NCBI GenBank assembly: GCA_023213395.1
Contig: CM041465.1
Span: 201,817,741 to 201,881,740, forward strand
DNA length: 64,000 bases
Direction: 5' to 3'
Source of the DNA: Cycas panzhihuaensis
Lineage: Eukaryota; Cycadophyta
The notes beneath the pieces are model-generated. The model saw only the letters and a list, made by a program, of their open reading frames with translations, did not search any database and was not told the origin of the DNA. Shown piece by piece: positions 10,921-21,400 of the stretch (positions within the stretch are counted from its first letter, which is position 1; each line of letters begins with the position of its first letter). The position numbers and the translations under genes were made by a program.

Positions 10921-11041
10921 ATTGTTTTGTTGACAGATGGCATGGACACTCGTCCTTACAGGCTGAAATGGCCACCTAAAAGTATGCTATTTGACATATC
11001 CCCTGGCTCTGTCTTCCAGATAGCGTCCAAGAAACTGGAAG
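10921..11041 (+). CDS. Second exon of the LCM-like methyltransferase
   Basis: The intron ends with ...taccttgcag at 10920. The exon opens IVLLTDGMDTRPYRLKWP, which fits the family's SAM-binding motif I (hydrophobic run, G-x-D-T/S-R-x-Y-R-L-x-W-P). It continues to the acidic LFDIS box and IASKKLEG. A donor-like g|gtaaag lies at 11041/11042, after which the frame runs into a CT repeat (11052-11069). Later exons were not found before the G/A/B/C nest, nor in 39531-41430. Either the next intron is very long, more than 28 kb counting the retrotransposons, or the gene is truncated. Confidence 0.75.
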
Positions 11042-11504
11042 GTAAAGGAAACTCTCTCTCTCTCTCTCTGTGCATGGGACAAAAATATGAATATCTGGTA
11101 CAGGATAATATTTTAAGCATATTATTGAGAGTATTTGAGGGCAGAAGTTTAGATGGATCATTTCTCACACAAAAGATCAAATATTAAAGCATTTCACATG
11201 GGACTTTGCTGCCCATAAATTCAATGATACTGGCAAATATGATTTGAAATTGCAGTGGAGGGGGAGGAAATAGAGCTAGATCCAATAGAAGTACAACACA
11301 ATCTGTGAGGTGGAGAACAGTTGCTGCCTAGTCGTAGAAAGAGGAATTGTGTATCCAAGCCCAAATATCTGAATGATGTGACGTTTGAAAAGTAGAAAAA
11401 ATGGATATGATGTGTGAAAAGTAGAAGAAGTGTTTGCCTTTTAAAAACTGATGGTTAGAGTAAATTTTGAGCCAGTAGGAGCACACAACACAATTTCTGA
11501 GATT
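11042..11504 (+). other. Intron-like DNA with a diverged repeat
   Basis: The region starts with a CT microsatellite (11052-11069). A stretch at about 11330-11400 (aattgtgta..aatgatgtgacgtttgaaaag) resembles 39545-39625 beyond the retrotransposon nest. Conceptually both read N-C-V-S-K-x-x-Y-x-N-D. I could not assign a function. Confidence 0.45.
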
Positions 11505-11734
11505 TGATAAAAATGCTGAATAGAATTGAAGAGAATGAGAAGGAATTCTTCATTGATTTGATGAGAGAGATGTTCTCTCATTTATACAAGTACTTTTACA
11601 TAACCGATTTGTACATATATGACAAGTGTCAATATGAGTGACAAGTGTCGGCTTGATACAAGGAGGGTACAATGACACATAACCCTTAGTTTACATAAAA
11701 TACAACTTTAAGATAAAATATTAATATTCTAGCA
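11505..11734 (-). repeat. 3' LTR of copia G
   Basis: About 230 bp. On the - strand it starts TGCTAGAATATTAATATTTTATC and it aligns along its length with 39305-39530. A purine tract (- strand AAGGGAGGA, 11735-11743) precedes it. Confidence 0.9.
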
Positions 11735-13120
11735 TCCTCCCTTAATGTTTTATCCTTTGCTTTTCTTTCCAAGTAGATTCCTTAAATATTGAAATTTGTC
11801 TTTTGGTAATGGTTTTGTAAAAATGTGTGCAACTTGTTGATCACTACTGCAGTATTGTAAATTGATTTTTTTATTCTGGACCCTTTCTTTGATGAAGTGA
11901 TGATGAACTTCTATGTGTTTGGTCCTTGCATAAAAGACAAAATTTTTGGTAAGTTTGATTAATTGTCGCAATAGATTGTCGTTGCCTTTTCACAGTCTTG
12001 ATTTAGATCATTCAAGAGTTGTCTCAACCAGATTGCTTCACAAGTTGCACTTACAGTAGCCTTATATTTTGCTTCTATTGAAGATAGGTCTACTGTTGGT
12101 TGTTTTTTACTGCTCCAAGATGTAGTAGTTGTTCCAAGATTGAAGCAATACGCAGATGTTGACTTCCTTTCCTGAGATTCTCCAGCGCAATCAGAGTCAA
12201 TATATCTAATTAAATTTGGTTTATCTATCATGGTGTACTGTAGCCCAAAGTTCAAGATGCCTTTGATATATCTCAAGATTTTCTTGGCAACATTCCAATG
12301 AATAAATCTTTGGATTATGCATAAATCTAGAAATAATTCTAACAGAGAAGGAAATATCTGGTCTGGTAGTTATATAAAGAGAGTTTCATTTACTTCTTGT
12401 TATTTGCTCTCATTAGAAGTTAGAACACAACCTACTTCCATAGGTGTAGCACATGGATTGCATTCTTCCATGTTGAACCTTTTCAACAGATTTTTAACAT
12501 ACTTGGACTGTGAGATGAAGATCCCATTTCCTCCCTGATCAATTTCTATGCCAAAATAGTAGTGAAATGTACCCGAGTCAGTCATTTCAAATTTTTTTTC
12601 CATCTGTCATTTTATCTGGCTGATAGTTTCATGATCATTCCCTGTGATAATCAAATTATCTACATATACTAAAATTATGATAATCAAACCTTCTTGCCAT
12701 TTTATATAAAGGCTTGGATTTGCTTCACATCTATGAAAACCTCCTTGTTGTAGATGATGATCCAACTTGGCATACCAGGCTCTAGGTGCTTGCTTTAGAC
12801 TATATAGTGCTTTTTTAATTTGCAAACCAGATATTCTTCTCCCCTTTTTATGTATTTAGGTGGTTGTTCCATATAAACTTCTTCATTGAAATCATCATTC
12901 AGGAAGACACTTTTTTAAATCGATTTGCACAATCTTCCATTTGTATTAAGCTACCAAACCTATAACAATACGAATGGTTATGGGCTTTGCTATGGTAGCA
13001 AATGTCTCTTCGTAATCGATGACGGTTGTCTAGGCATACCCTTTGGCTACAAGTCGATCTTTATGTTTTTCAATACTTCCATTAGGTTTTTCTTTAGCTA
13101 CAAGTTGATCTTTATGAGAA
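11735..13120 (-). pseudogene. Copia RT and RNase H of element G
   Basis: On the - strand: KEKPNGSIEKHKDRLVAKGY (about 13090-13035), KKALYSLKQAPRAWYAKLD (about 12820-12765), then the RT active site as Tyr-Val-Asp-Asn (expected YVDD) near 12660. FEMTDSGTFHYYFGIEID follows (12590-12540). RNase H has RYIDSDCAGESQERKSTSAYCF (about 12215-12145), SSKKQPTVDLSSIEA, CEAIWLRQLL and CDN near 11962, then a shifted C-terminal part to 11750. The Asp-to-Asn change in the active site and the stops show inactivity. The 5' edge joins integrase abruptly (see findings). Confidence 0.88.
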
Positions 13121-14160
13121 AATACTTGGCACCATTTACAGAGTTTGGTGTAATAGGTCCGCATATATCATTGTGAATTAATTCTAATTTTTCTTTTGCT
13201 CTCTAGTTGCTTTCCTAAAACGAAATTCTGTGTTGTTGTCCTAACATACAACTTTTACAAATAAATGAATTTATTGTCAAATCGATAGGTAACCGATCAA
13301 CCATCTTGGAATTTTTTAACAACTTTAATCTATTATCTGCAATGTGCCCATAGCAAGAATGCCAAATTTCATTATCATTATTTTGAACTCCAAGAATTTT
13401 TACAAATGAGATAATAAGAGTAAAAACCAACTTATAGAGATTGTTAGTTTTAATTCCCTTAGCAATGACTTTACCTTCTTTTTTCATGTCAAGAATGTAG
13501 CATTTTCCATTTTCATGAAAAATCACTCAAAGTTTCTTCTTTCTTAATTGTGACACTGAAAGAAGATTCATCTTCAAGCCTGGCACAAATAACACATTTC
13601 CAATTTTTAAAATTTCTTTCCTAATCTAGATTGCTATAGTTCCTTGGCCTTTGATTTTTAGAGGGTGATTATCACCCAATTCCATGGTCTTGCATGTCAG
13701 ATATGGTTCTAGAGATTCAAACTAGTCTTTTCTACTTGTGATATGATTTGAGGCACTGGAGTCAACGAACCGGTTCTCACTATACTGAATGTATGATACT
13801 AAGGAAACAATGAAGGCAATCTCCTCTTCATCTTCATCTTTTGATTCTTCTTTATTGTAATTGCCTTCAACCCAGTTGCCCTTGGAAATGTCAGATCTTT
13901 TATAAAAGTAGTTACTTGAGAGGTGCCCCTACCTTTCACAGTAGTCACATGGGCGACTTTTTGTTGTTCTACATTCCATTTCAATGTGACCAGTTCTTCC
14001 ACAATGATAGCATACTTAAGTATTGTGCAATTTGCCTCTTCTTGTTCTTATGATGAATCTCCCTCTATTGGTCCTTGTTTCAATTGATCTTCCTCTTGCG
14101 TTTCGTCCTCCTTGTTCACTAATTCTATGCCTTGAGACAATGGCTTCCTCATCATCTGCT
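13121..14160 (-). pseudogene. Copia zinc-knuckle/protease/pre-integrase of element G
   Basis: On the - strand: a CCHC knuckle CYHCGRTGHIEMEC near 14013-13970, and a second one broken by a stop. The protease site reads Asp-Ser-Ser-Ala near 13760-13745, where active copia proteases have Asp-Ser-Gly-Ala. The GAG-pre-integrase domain (13526-13215) follows, with H-x5-H-like and C-x2-C residues (KSCMLGQQHR). The integrase core is nearly absent: only a short ELIHNDICGPI-like piece remains at about 13190-13150. Stops are present throughout. Confidence 0.8.
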
Positions 14161-14183
14161 TCCTCTTCATATCTACGAGTTCT

Positions 14184-14750
14184 CTAATCTTGTTGAAGTA
14201 AATGACCACACAAAGTATCAAAAGACATATTTTTGACTTGTCCCCATATAGTAAAAGTATTCACCAAATTATCAAAAGATTTTGGCAACTTATTGAGTAC
14301 TAGATGGACAATTTCAATGTTTGACATAGGTTCTCCAGTAGAACCTAGACTATCTCTGATTTCTGCAAGTTTGGCAATGAAATCAGTAACTTGTTTACCC
14401 TCCCATAAACAAAATTGATATAGTTGTTCTCTTAAGGTAATAATGTGGGCTTCATTCTTTTGGCTAAATATAGAAGCTAGGGCTTTCCATGCTTCAACAG
14501 AGGTAGAGGCTCTACTAATGTGGGTTAGAACTGAGTTGTTGATGGACAAGGTGGTTATAACTAAAGCTTGCATGTTTCTCTCTTCCCAACTAAATTCTGC
14601 TACATCCCATGTGGTTGGTTTTGCCTCCTTTTCAATGACTATCTCCCATGCATATTTTGTAGTCAAGAGTCCCTTCATTTTTATTTTTCACGTAACGTAG
14701 TTTGAGCCTATCAACTTGTTTGACTCACCCAATGAGTAGATTGAAGCTAT
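14184..14750 (-). pseudogene. Copia gag (capsid) of element G
   Basis: The frame starts at an ATA that replaces the expected ATG (14748-14750), reads A-S-I-Y-S-L-G-E-S-N, and meets a TGA in place of the conserved Trp before KIKMKGLL. The rest is open: WEERNMQALVITTLSI, STSVEAWKALASIFSQKN, ITLREQLYQF and LVLNKLPKSFDNLVNTF, typical of the copia UBN2-type gag. It is about 189 codons to the stop, followed by the knuckle region. It would form the virus-like particle shell. Two point changes disable it. Confidence 0.85.
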
Positions 14751-14826
14751 TTTGAGGTTTTAGGAAGCAAGTAACAATCATTAGAATTTTGAGTGATTGT
14801 TGTACGCATGGTCCATACGGTCATAC
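14751..14826 (-). other. Leader of G, left part, ending at A's target site
   Basis: This untranslated leader is interrupted at catac (14822-14826). It continues at 38674 (cgtac), where it resumes toward the primer-binding site at 39293-39304. Confidence 0.7.
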
Positions 14827-15180
14827 TATTAAAAGTTATATCTTATATATATCTAAAAACATATACAAACAAGAAAAATATAATAGAAATAGAGAGCCGA
14901 AAGAGTGGAGAAGAATCTCCTTGAATTGATTACCAAAAATGAAGTACAAAGTGTCTTTATATAGTGCAATCAAGACCCTCACATTGTGGCCGACCTCATG
15001 AGGAGAAAATATCTTTATACTAAAATTGACTTCAATGATACAATAAACATTTACACCATAATGCAATTTATTTTGGCCAACTTACACACATTCTGGCTGA
15101 CTTCCATATAAACTAGGATGCTCATACTAAACTTGGGTTTACTATAGGCTGACCTACAGATAAACACATTATTTCTAACA
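14827..15180 (-). repeat. 3' LTR of copia A
   Basis: 354 bp, aligned along its length with 38333-38673. The terminal tg has become ta at the left edge (14827-14828). It ends ...atttctaaca. On the - strand a purine tract AAAAGAGGG (15181-15189) precedes it. Confidence 0.9.
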
Positions 15181-15594
15181 CCCTCTTTTAATGTTTTATC
15201 TATTCCAAGCCAAATTAGTTTTGAACAAATTGAAATTTCTCTTTTGATAATGGCTTTATGAATATGTTGGCAACTTGGTTGTTTGTGGTGCAGTGAACTA
15301 GATCCAATTCCTTGTTCTAAACCTTTTTCCTGATGAAGTGATGATGGACTTCTATATGCTTTGTTCTGGCATGAAAGACTGAATTCTTCGTCAACTTGAT
15401 TGTACTTTGATTGTCACAATAGAATGTTGTTGGTCCATCTAGCCCCTATTTTAGCTCCTTCAGTAATTGTTTGATCCAAATAGCCTTATAGGTAGCACTT
15501 ACTACTGCTTTGTATTCAACTTCAATGGAAGATAATGCAACGGTTGGTTGTTTCTTGCTGCTCCAAGAAATAACTGTTGAATCAAGGGAGAAAC
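15181..15594 (-). pseudogene. Copia RNase H C-terminal part (element A)
   Basis: On the - strand the frame continues from 23395: STVISWSSKKQPTVALSSIE (about 15585-15525), then a segment for the CEAIW helix and the final H-x-x-H-H-F-I part with several stops. RNase H removes the RNA template during reverse transcription. It was split by B at gaaac (15590-15594). Confidence 0.85.
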
Positions 15595-16144
15595 TGTTAA
15601 ATCTTATGTTTACATGTTAAGATTATGTACTTTATTTTTCATGTAATATTTGTACTTTAGGGGTGACTTATCACTTAAGTGATAAAGTGCACACCCACAT
15701 TCTTTCTAGTGACACAACGTTGTCACTAAAGGGTCAAATGGACCCCCATGCACTTTTGCTCACATGAGAGCCCCAAAAGGACACATGTCCGACATGCAAG
15801 GCATGTACCTTGGATGTTTGACACTTGTCAAATATCTAATACCTTAGGTCTCTCATTTCACTCTATATAATGAGACCTCTCCTCATTGTCTCATATGAGA
15901 GTTGGAGCTGTATTGTTATGTTGTTAGTTTGCTAATCAAACTGTTTATTCATTTGGAGGTTGGACCAATTCCAACCCCACACATTTGGTATCATTCTCTT
16001 GCTCCTTCATTTTATGCTTTGTCTTGCTTATGCTTTCTTTTATCTTGAGAGTATCATACTTGTTAAGCATTTGTGCTTTCTAGAATTAGAGTGAACCTAG
16101 CTTCTAGATCTTGGGACTGTGAGGCCATTAGGCCTCTTTTCACA
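15595..16144 (+). repeat. 5' LTR of copia B
   Basis: Starts tgttaaatctt and ends ...cctcttttcaca. U3 holds an 18-bp perfect palindrome (15668-15685), an 8-bp stem with a 6-base loop (15707-15714/15721-15728) and a further hairpin (15813-15822/15827-15836, one mismatch). The TATA box tatataa is at 15864-15870. Confidence 0.95.
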
Positions 16145-16146
16145 TT

Positions 16147-16158
16147 TGGTATCAGAGC
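16147..16158 (+). promoter_or_regulatory. tRNA-iMet primer-binding site of B
   Basis: TGGTATCAGAGC lies two bases after the LTR end and is complementary to the 3' end of plant initiator tRNA-Met, the usual first-strand primer of copia elements. Confidence 0.9.
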
Positions 16159-18641
16159 AAGAGAAGACTAGTTCCCTACATTACATTTGTAGTCGCTCAA
16201 GGAGATTCAAAGAAGGCCTACAAACCCTTGGTGATGACCTTCGCTCTCCGAAGGCGATCCAAGGTTTGTTTGAAGACCATTTCTTGCAGGTTCAAGCTGC
16301 TGGAGTATTTTTAAAGGCTAGAGCACTCTACATTCAAATCTGATTTTTTTGTTTTTTTGGATCACCTTCAAGGTTTTGAGCAAAAGTACTCACTTTGTTT
16401 CATGATTTTTCACTAAAAATCAAACTTTTTAAGCTGATTCTTCTTATAGTTCAGGTGCTGGCATATTATGCAGTTTTCTGAAACTCATTAATGAAGTTTG
16501 TTTCAAGCTACTGATCTTTTGCAGGCTGGGGTCTATTTTTGGGCCACTTTCAGCCCTCAAACCCCACTAAGGAACTCCAAATCCTTAGTGTTGTTTGTAT
16601 TTAGCCTGTTCTTGGCTACAAATCAGCTCTCAAGCTCTAATTTGTAATTTGCAAGTCTTAAGAGATGTTTTTTTAGTAGAGCTGAGTTGTTTATTCACTA
16701 TTCTTAGTGATTTTTTCATAAAAAACAGAGTTTTTTCACTCATTTTCTTCAATCTAGGCTGGCTGTCCACGTTCTGACCCTGTATGCAGTTATAGCAGAC
16801 TCCAAAAAAGGAACTCAATGAGTAGGTTTGAGGGTTTCGAACCCTAAATAGCCGTACGGCTCTCCAAACAAATCTGCGGTTGGGCACCCCTCTGAATCCT
16901 TCTATAGCTCTGTTCTCACTGCACACTAAGCGGATTCTGCTCAAAACTAACAGGAAGCCTTGTTTAGGCTGTACGACCCTCCACCTAAAAGCTCGAATCG
17001 AATTGTGGTCTCTACGCGGAGATCTAAGCTCCTGCGTCTTTGGAAAGTCACTCGGCCCGCGCCGCCGCTTTTCGAACTTTCTTTTTTTTTTTTAAATTTC
17101 AATTCAACTTTTATGTTTTGAACTTTACATTATACATTAAGAAATATTCTTCAGAATATTCACTTTTCCATAAAGTTCAAGTATCCTAAGTCATTTTAAT
17201 ATCACTAAAATCGCTTTAAAACTTTAAAAATCACTTTCTTTTGAAGTCTATTTTGATGCTTTTTTAGTGATTTTTTTATTTTGACTCCACCTTAGCAAAA
17301 AGGGGGACTAAATCAAGGGTTTTCAGTTTTTTTTTACATCAAAAGTGATTTTTTCTCTTTATTAAGTCATTTTTCTAGTCAAGGCACTTTGCATAGTGAC
17401 CTTAGTTTAAATTTTCTTAAGAGAAAAATCACCTTTTTGTACCTTTAGACTAAAATCTTCTAAGTATTGAGTGATCTCATTAAATCACCAATACTAACAC
17501 AATCTCACTTCTTTGAAGACTTAAAATACTCTTGTTTAAGTATTTTTCAAAGGCTTCCTGCATGCTGTCCTTATTGCTTAAGTTGCAAAAAGAAAATTCA
17601 AATTTCAGACTTTGGTTTTTTGGCTCTTTAAGCTTTTTTTAACACTTAATTAATAATGCATAAGTGTTAATTAGTTTAGGTGAAGTGATTCCAAGTGTTC
17701 GCATATTGTAAAAGTGATATTTATCACTATTTCAAACACTTCTTTAAGGCACCTTGCATGGTGACCTATTGCCCTTAGTCACAAAAAGGGCTCAAAAATA
17801 CTTTGTACTTAATAAAATCACTTCATTTTTTGATGGTTGGGACTCTTTTAAAGTTCCAACACTTGGTGCTTAGTGTCCTATTTTGCAAGTGGTTCTCTTA
17901 CCTTCACTTTTGAGTATTAAAAGGAACCCATTTGTATCTTCATCACAAGGTTTTGCTTTGCTTCATTGAGTACTTAAGCACATTTTCAAAGTACTTTTCT
18001 TGTAAAACTCATTGTACTTAAGCATCTAGTTTTTATTTGGATCTGCATAAGCACTACACTTCATTAAGTGCTCATTGTAACAACGCTTAAAGTGTTCATA
18101 TTGATGTACTAAATTTGCTTCTTTTCTGAAGCCTCTTTTCATTGTAAGCTTAATCAAGCGTTTTCATAAGTACATCTTTCAAGTAAAAATAAATCTTAAG
18201 TTCACTTTAACCTTCTAAAAAGTGACTTAAAAATCTTGTTGGAGAGGCCCAAAAAAGGTTCAAACCTTGCCTTTGAAATAACCTTAAGCTTGGTGCATTC
18301 CCTAGGGGATCAACCGACCGTACGGTCAGTGTACGACAATTAAGGTTGCTTAAGGGAAAAGAGGTTCGAAAAGGGTGTTATTGAACAGAAATCCTGGGAA
18401 AGCATTGTACGTCCATGCAGATCAACTCTACCTGCCTTGTCTTAGATTTAACTTGGCCAACTGTTGGATTTCTTCTATAGATCAGAGTTGGACCAACTTC
18501 ATAGCCTAGTCCTCCACCCCTCATCATTCCATTCAGTTGTTGGATCTTCTAGTAAGATCAGAACTGTTGGTTTCATTAGAAGGTGGAACTTAAGCGACGA
18601 AACTCAAGTTATCTGCTAGCTTCAAGCCTTACAACTGAAAC
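16159..18641 (+). other. Long untranslated leader of copia B
   Basis: About 2.5 kb with no supported ORF; very T-rich from about 17080. The last 1.1 kb (about 17580-18641) aligns with the leader of J (about 45430-46482). It contains a 12-bp perfect palindrome gaccgtacggtc near 18316-18327 that is mutated in J. The unusually long leader is shared by the family. Confidence 0.75.
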
Positions 18642-19500
18642 ATGGCTGCTATTAACATGCTTAATGCATGCACCATTCGATTAACAAGTCAAGATAACTA
18701 TAAAGAATGGAAGAGAATCACTCAGAATCTATTGATCATGAATGAATTTTGGGGTTATGTTTCTGGAAGGCTACCCCAACCTGTACTTGCTGTCAATGAC
18801 AATGTAACTATGCAACCTGATGATGTTTTGTTGCTGCTTGGGAAGCCAAAGATGAAATCGCTTTGGCATTCCTTCATATGATTGTTGATGTACATGTGGA
18901 TCAAAACATTGTGTGTGCAAAAACTTCTAAGGAAGCTTGGGACATTTTGTCCTCTTTGTATGAAAGGCGAGATGAAGCTCGCATTTTAATGGTAAAAGCC
19001 AAGTTGTATTCTGTAAAGTTCGTCAAACCTATGTCGGCTTTTCTTTCCTCCATCAAGGAGGTATGTAATGAGTTGAATACACTAGGTAGTCCAACAACAA
19101 GAGATGAACTTATAACATCTATCACCAAAGCTTTGCCAAAGGACTACAACGGCTTTATATCATCTACTACAAGAGATGGTTCTCTCAAAAGAATGTCATT
19201 CAATGAATTTGAAAGTTTATTGCTTCAAGAAGAACAAATCTACACCAAGGATAATGAGGAGGAACCATCTACATTAGGTGCATTCACGGCCAAATCAAAG
19301 GCCAAGCAGAACCCCAAACCTGCACTTTCAAAGTAGTTTGGGAACATGAACATTGGTTCTTCAAAGACCAATGTTGTATGTCATTATTGTGGCAAACCTG
19401 GCCACATAGCACCTGATTGTAGGAAGAAGCAATCAGATCTACGTCAACAGCAGCAGCAACCACATCAACCAAATCAGCGACAACAGTAGCCACGTGAGCA
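18642..19500 (+). pseudogene. Gag with zinc knuckle of copia B
   Basis: Starts M-A-A-I-N-M-L-N-A-C. The UBN2-type gag follows: YKEWKRITQNLLIMNEFWGY, SKEAWDILSSLYERRDEAR, MSAFLSSIKEVCNELNTLG, TKALPKDYNGFISSTT. A frameshift near 18830 and an in-frame TAG at 19334-19336 break it. The TAG lies just before the CCHC knuckle CHYCGKPGHIAPDC (about 19381-19422). The same TAG is found at the homologous site in J. A Gln-rich tract follows with another TAG near 19487. Gag packages the RNA in virus-like particles. Confidence 0.9.
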
Positions 19501-21400
19501 ATACCAACAAAGATTCCAGCAACAACAGTTGCAGCAACCCCCTCGTCCAAATCGAGGTGCCTATCGAGGAGGTCAAACAGGAAAGGGGGGTTTTAGAGGT
19601 GGCAATCAACGCCACTTTAATCAGTTTACAGATGAAGACAAACTATTTTGTGCATATCAAACATCCAAGGTTGATGAAACTTGGATTATCGATTCTGGAG
19701 CTTCGCAACACATGACTGGGAGTGAAGAACTCCTTACCGACATCAAGGAAGGTAAAGGTCAATCAGTGACCTTTGGCAATAATCAATCTGTTAAGGTTTC
19801 TGGAATAGGCACAATAGCTTCATTTTACTCCTCTTCAAATCCTTCCTCTTCATTTCCCGATGGCAATGCTTACTTCATACCTTCTATGGACAAGAACTTG
19901 CTATCTGTTAGCAAATTGGACAAACAACAGATGAGCGTCTTGTTCAGAAATGGGAAATGTGTAATAAGTGACAAAGATGACCAAGTAGTAGTTGTTGGAT
20001 ATGAGGATCAAGGCCTCTACAAATTGGATGCAAATAATATAACATTTGATTATGCTTACTCTGGTTCAATTGTCACTCCATACTTGTCCAAGATGCAACT
20101 TTGGCATCAACGTCTAAGCCATTTGAGGTTAGATAATCTCAGGTAGATGATCAACAAAAACATGGTACATGGGCTTCCAAAGATATATGGCACAAAATGT
20201 CTTTGTGAAGCATGCATAATGGGGACTCAACATCACTTGCCTTTCCCTAAAGGCAAAGCATGGCATGCATCACATCCTTTGCAGCTGGTACACTCGGATT
20301 TGTGTGGACCTATGTCCACCGCACCTTTTGGAGGAGCTTTGTACTACATCTCCTTCATTGATGACTTTTCTCATAAAGTCTGGGTATACTTCATTAAACA
20401 CAAATCTGAAGCATTTTCCAAGTTTAAAGAATTCAAGCTTGAAGTGGAAAACGAGTCTGGCCACTCTATCAAAACATTAAGGATAGACAACGGAGGTGAA
20501 TTTACTTCAAATGAATTCACCCAATACTGCAAGGATAATGGCATTCAGAGACAGCTAACTATTCCTCACACTCCTCAACAAAATGGAGTCTCTGAAAGAA
20601 TGAATAGAACTTTGGCTAATAAAGCCAAACCTATGATGCATGCACAAGGACTCACTCGAGCTTACTGGGAAGAGGCATTTCACACAGCTGCCTATGTGGC
20701 CAATCGCAGTCTAACTACAACAGTCACCGACATGACACCTGAGGAGGCATGGTCTGGCAAAAAGCCAACTGTCAGCCATTTGAGGACTTTTGGGTGCACT
20801 GCTTATATGCACATCCCCGATCAACAAAGGACCAAATTAGACAAGCATAGTCTAAAATGCATCTTTGTAGGATATGCCATTCATAGCAAAGCCTACAAGT
20901 TATATGATCCCATTGGGAAGAAAATGCATCTCTCAGGAGATGTCATCTTTGCTGAAGAAGATCATAAGGAGTAGCAAACAACATCCATGCAACCTCCCAT
21001 TGACAAAGGCAAGAAGATTGTTGAGGCCTTCCTTCCCTCTCAATCTTCTACTCCATGTACATCATCTGCACCTGCTGGACCGTCTACATCAACTGATTTT
21101 GCTCCACTTGATCCAAGCACATCTTTTGTTGATCAACCACTTAGACCAGAAGATCTTGAGTTTCAAGTCACTTCAATTCAAAAGTTACCAAAATGGTACA
21201 CTCAACAGCACAGGACGACCACATCATTGAAGGAAAACGTCCATCAAAAATACAAGCAACAGACCAATTATGCACTTATGGTTGAAGTGCTATGTGTCGA
21301 TGAGCCTTCCACTTTTGAGGAGGCTTCTAAAAATGAAAATTGGAAGGCTGTCGTGGATGAAGAAATCCATTCTATTGAAAAGAATGGTACTTGGGATTAA
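19501..21400 (+). pseudogene. Protease and integrase of copia B
   Basis: The protease site is intact, Asp-Ser-Gly-Ala near 19690 (WIIDSGASQHMT). The GAG-pre-integrase domain (about 20090-20250) has LWHQRLSHL and C-x2-C residues, and a TAG at 20144 replaces a Gln codon still present in J. The integrase core has all three acidic residues: HSDLCGP (near 20295), RIDNGGEF (near 20483) and NGVSERMNR (near 20583). The GKKPTVSHLRTFGC and KCIFVGY boxes follow. A TAG at about 20972 precedes the Ser/Pro-rich linker to RT. Confidence 0.9.

Noticed and set aside
19284-19550. 88-codon antisense ORF with Val/Ala repeats over B's gag, also seen at 47126-47359 over J
   Set aside because: It is the antisense shadow of the Gln-rich tract and knuckle region.
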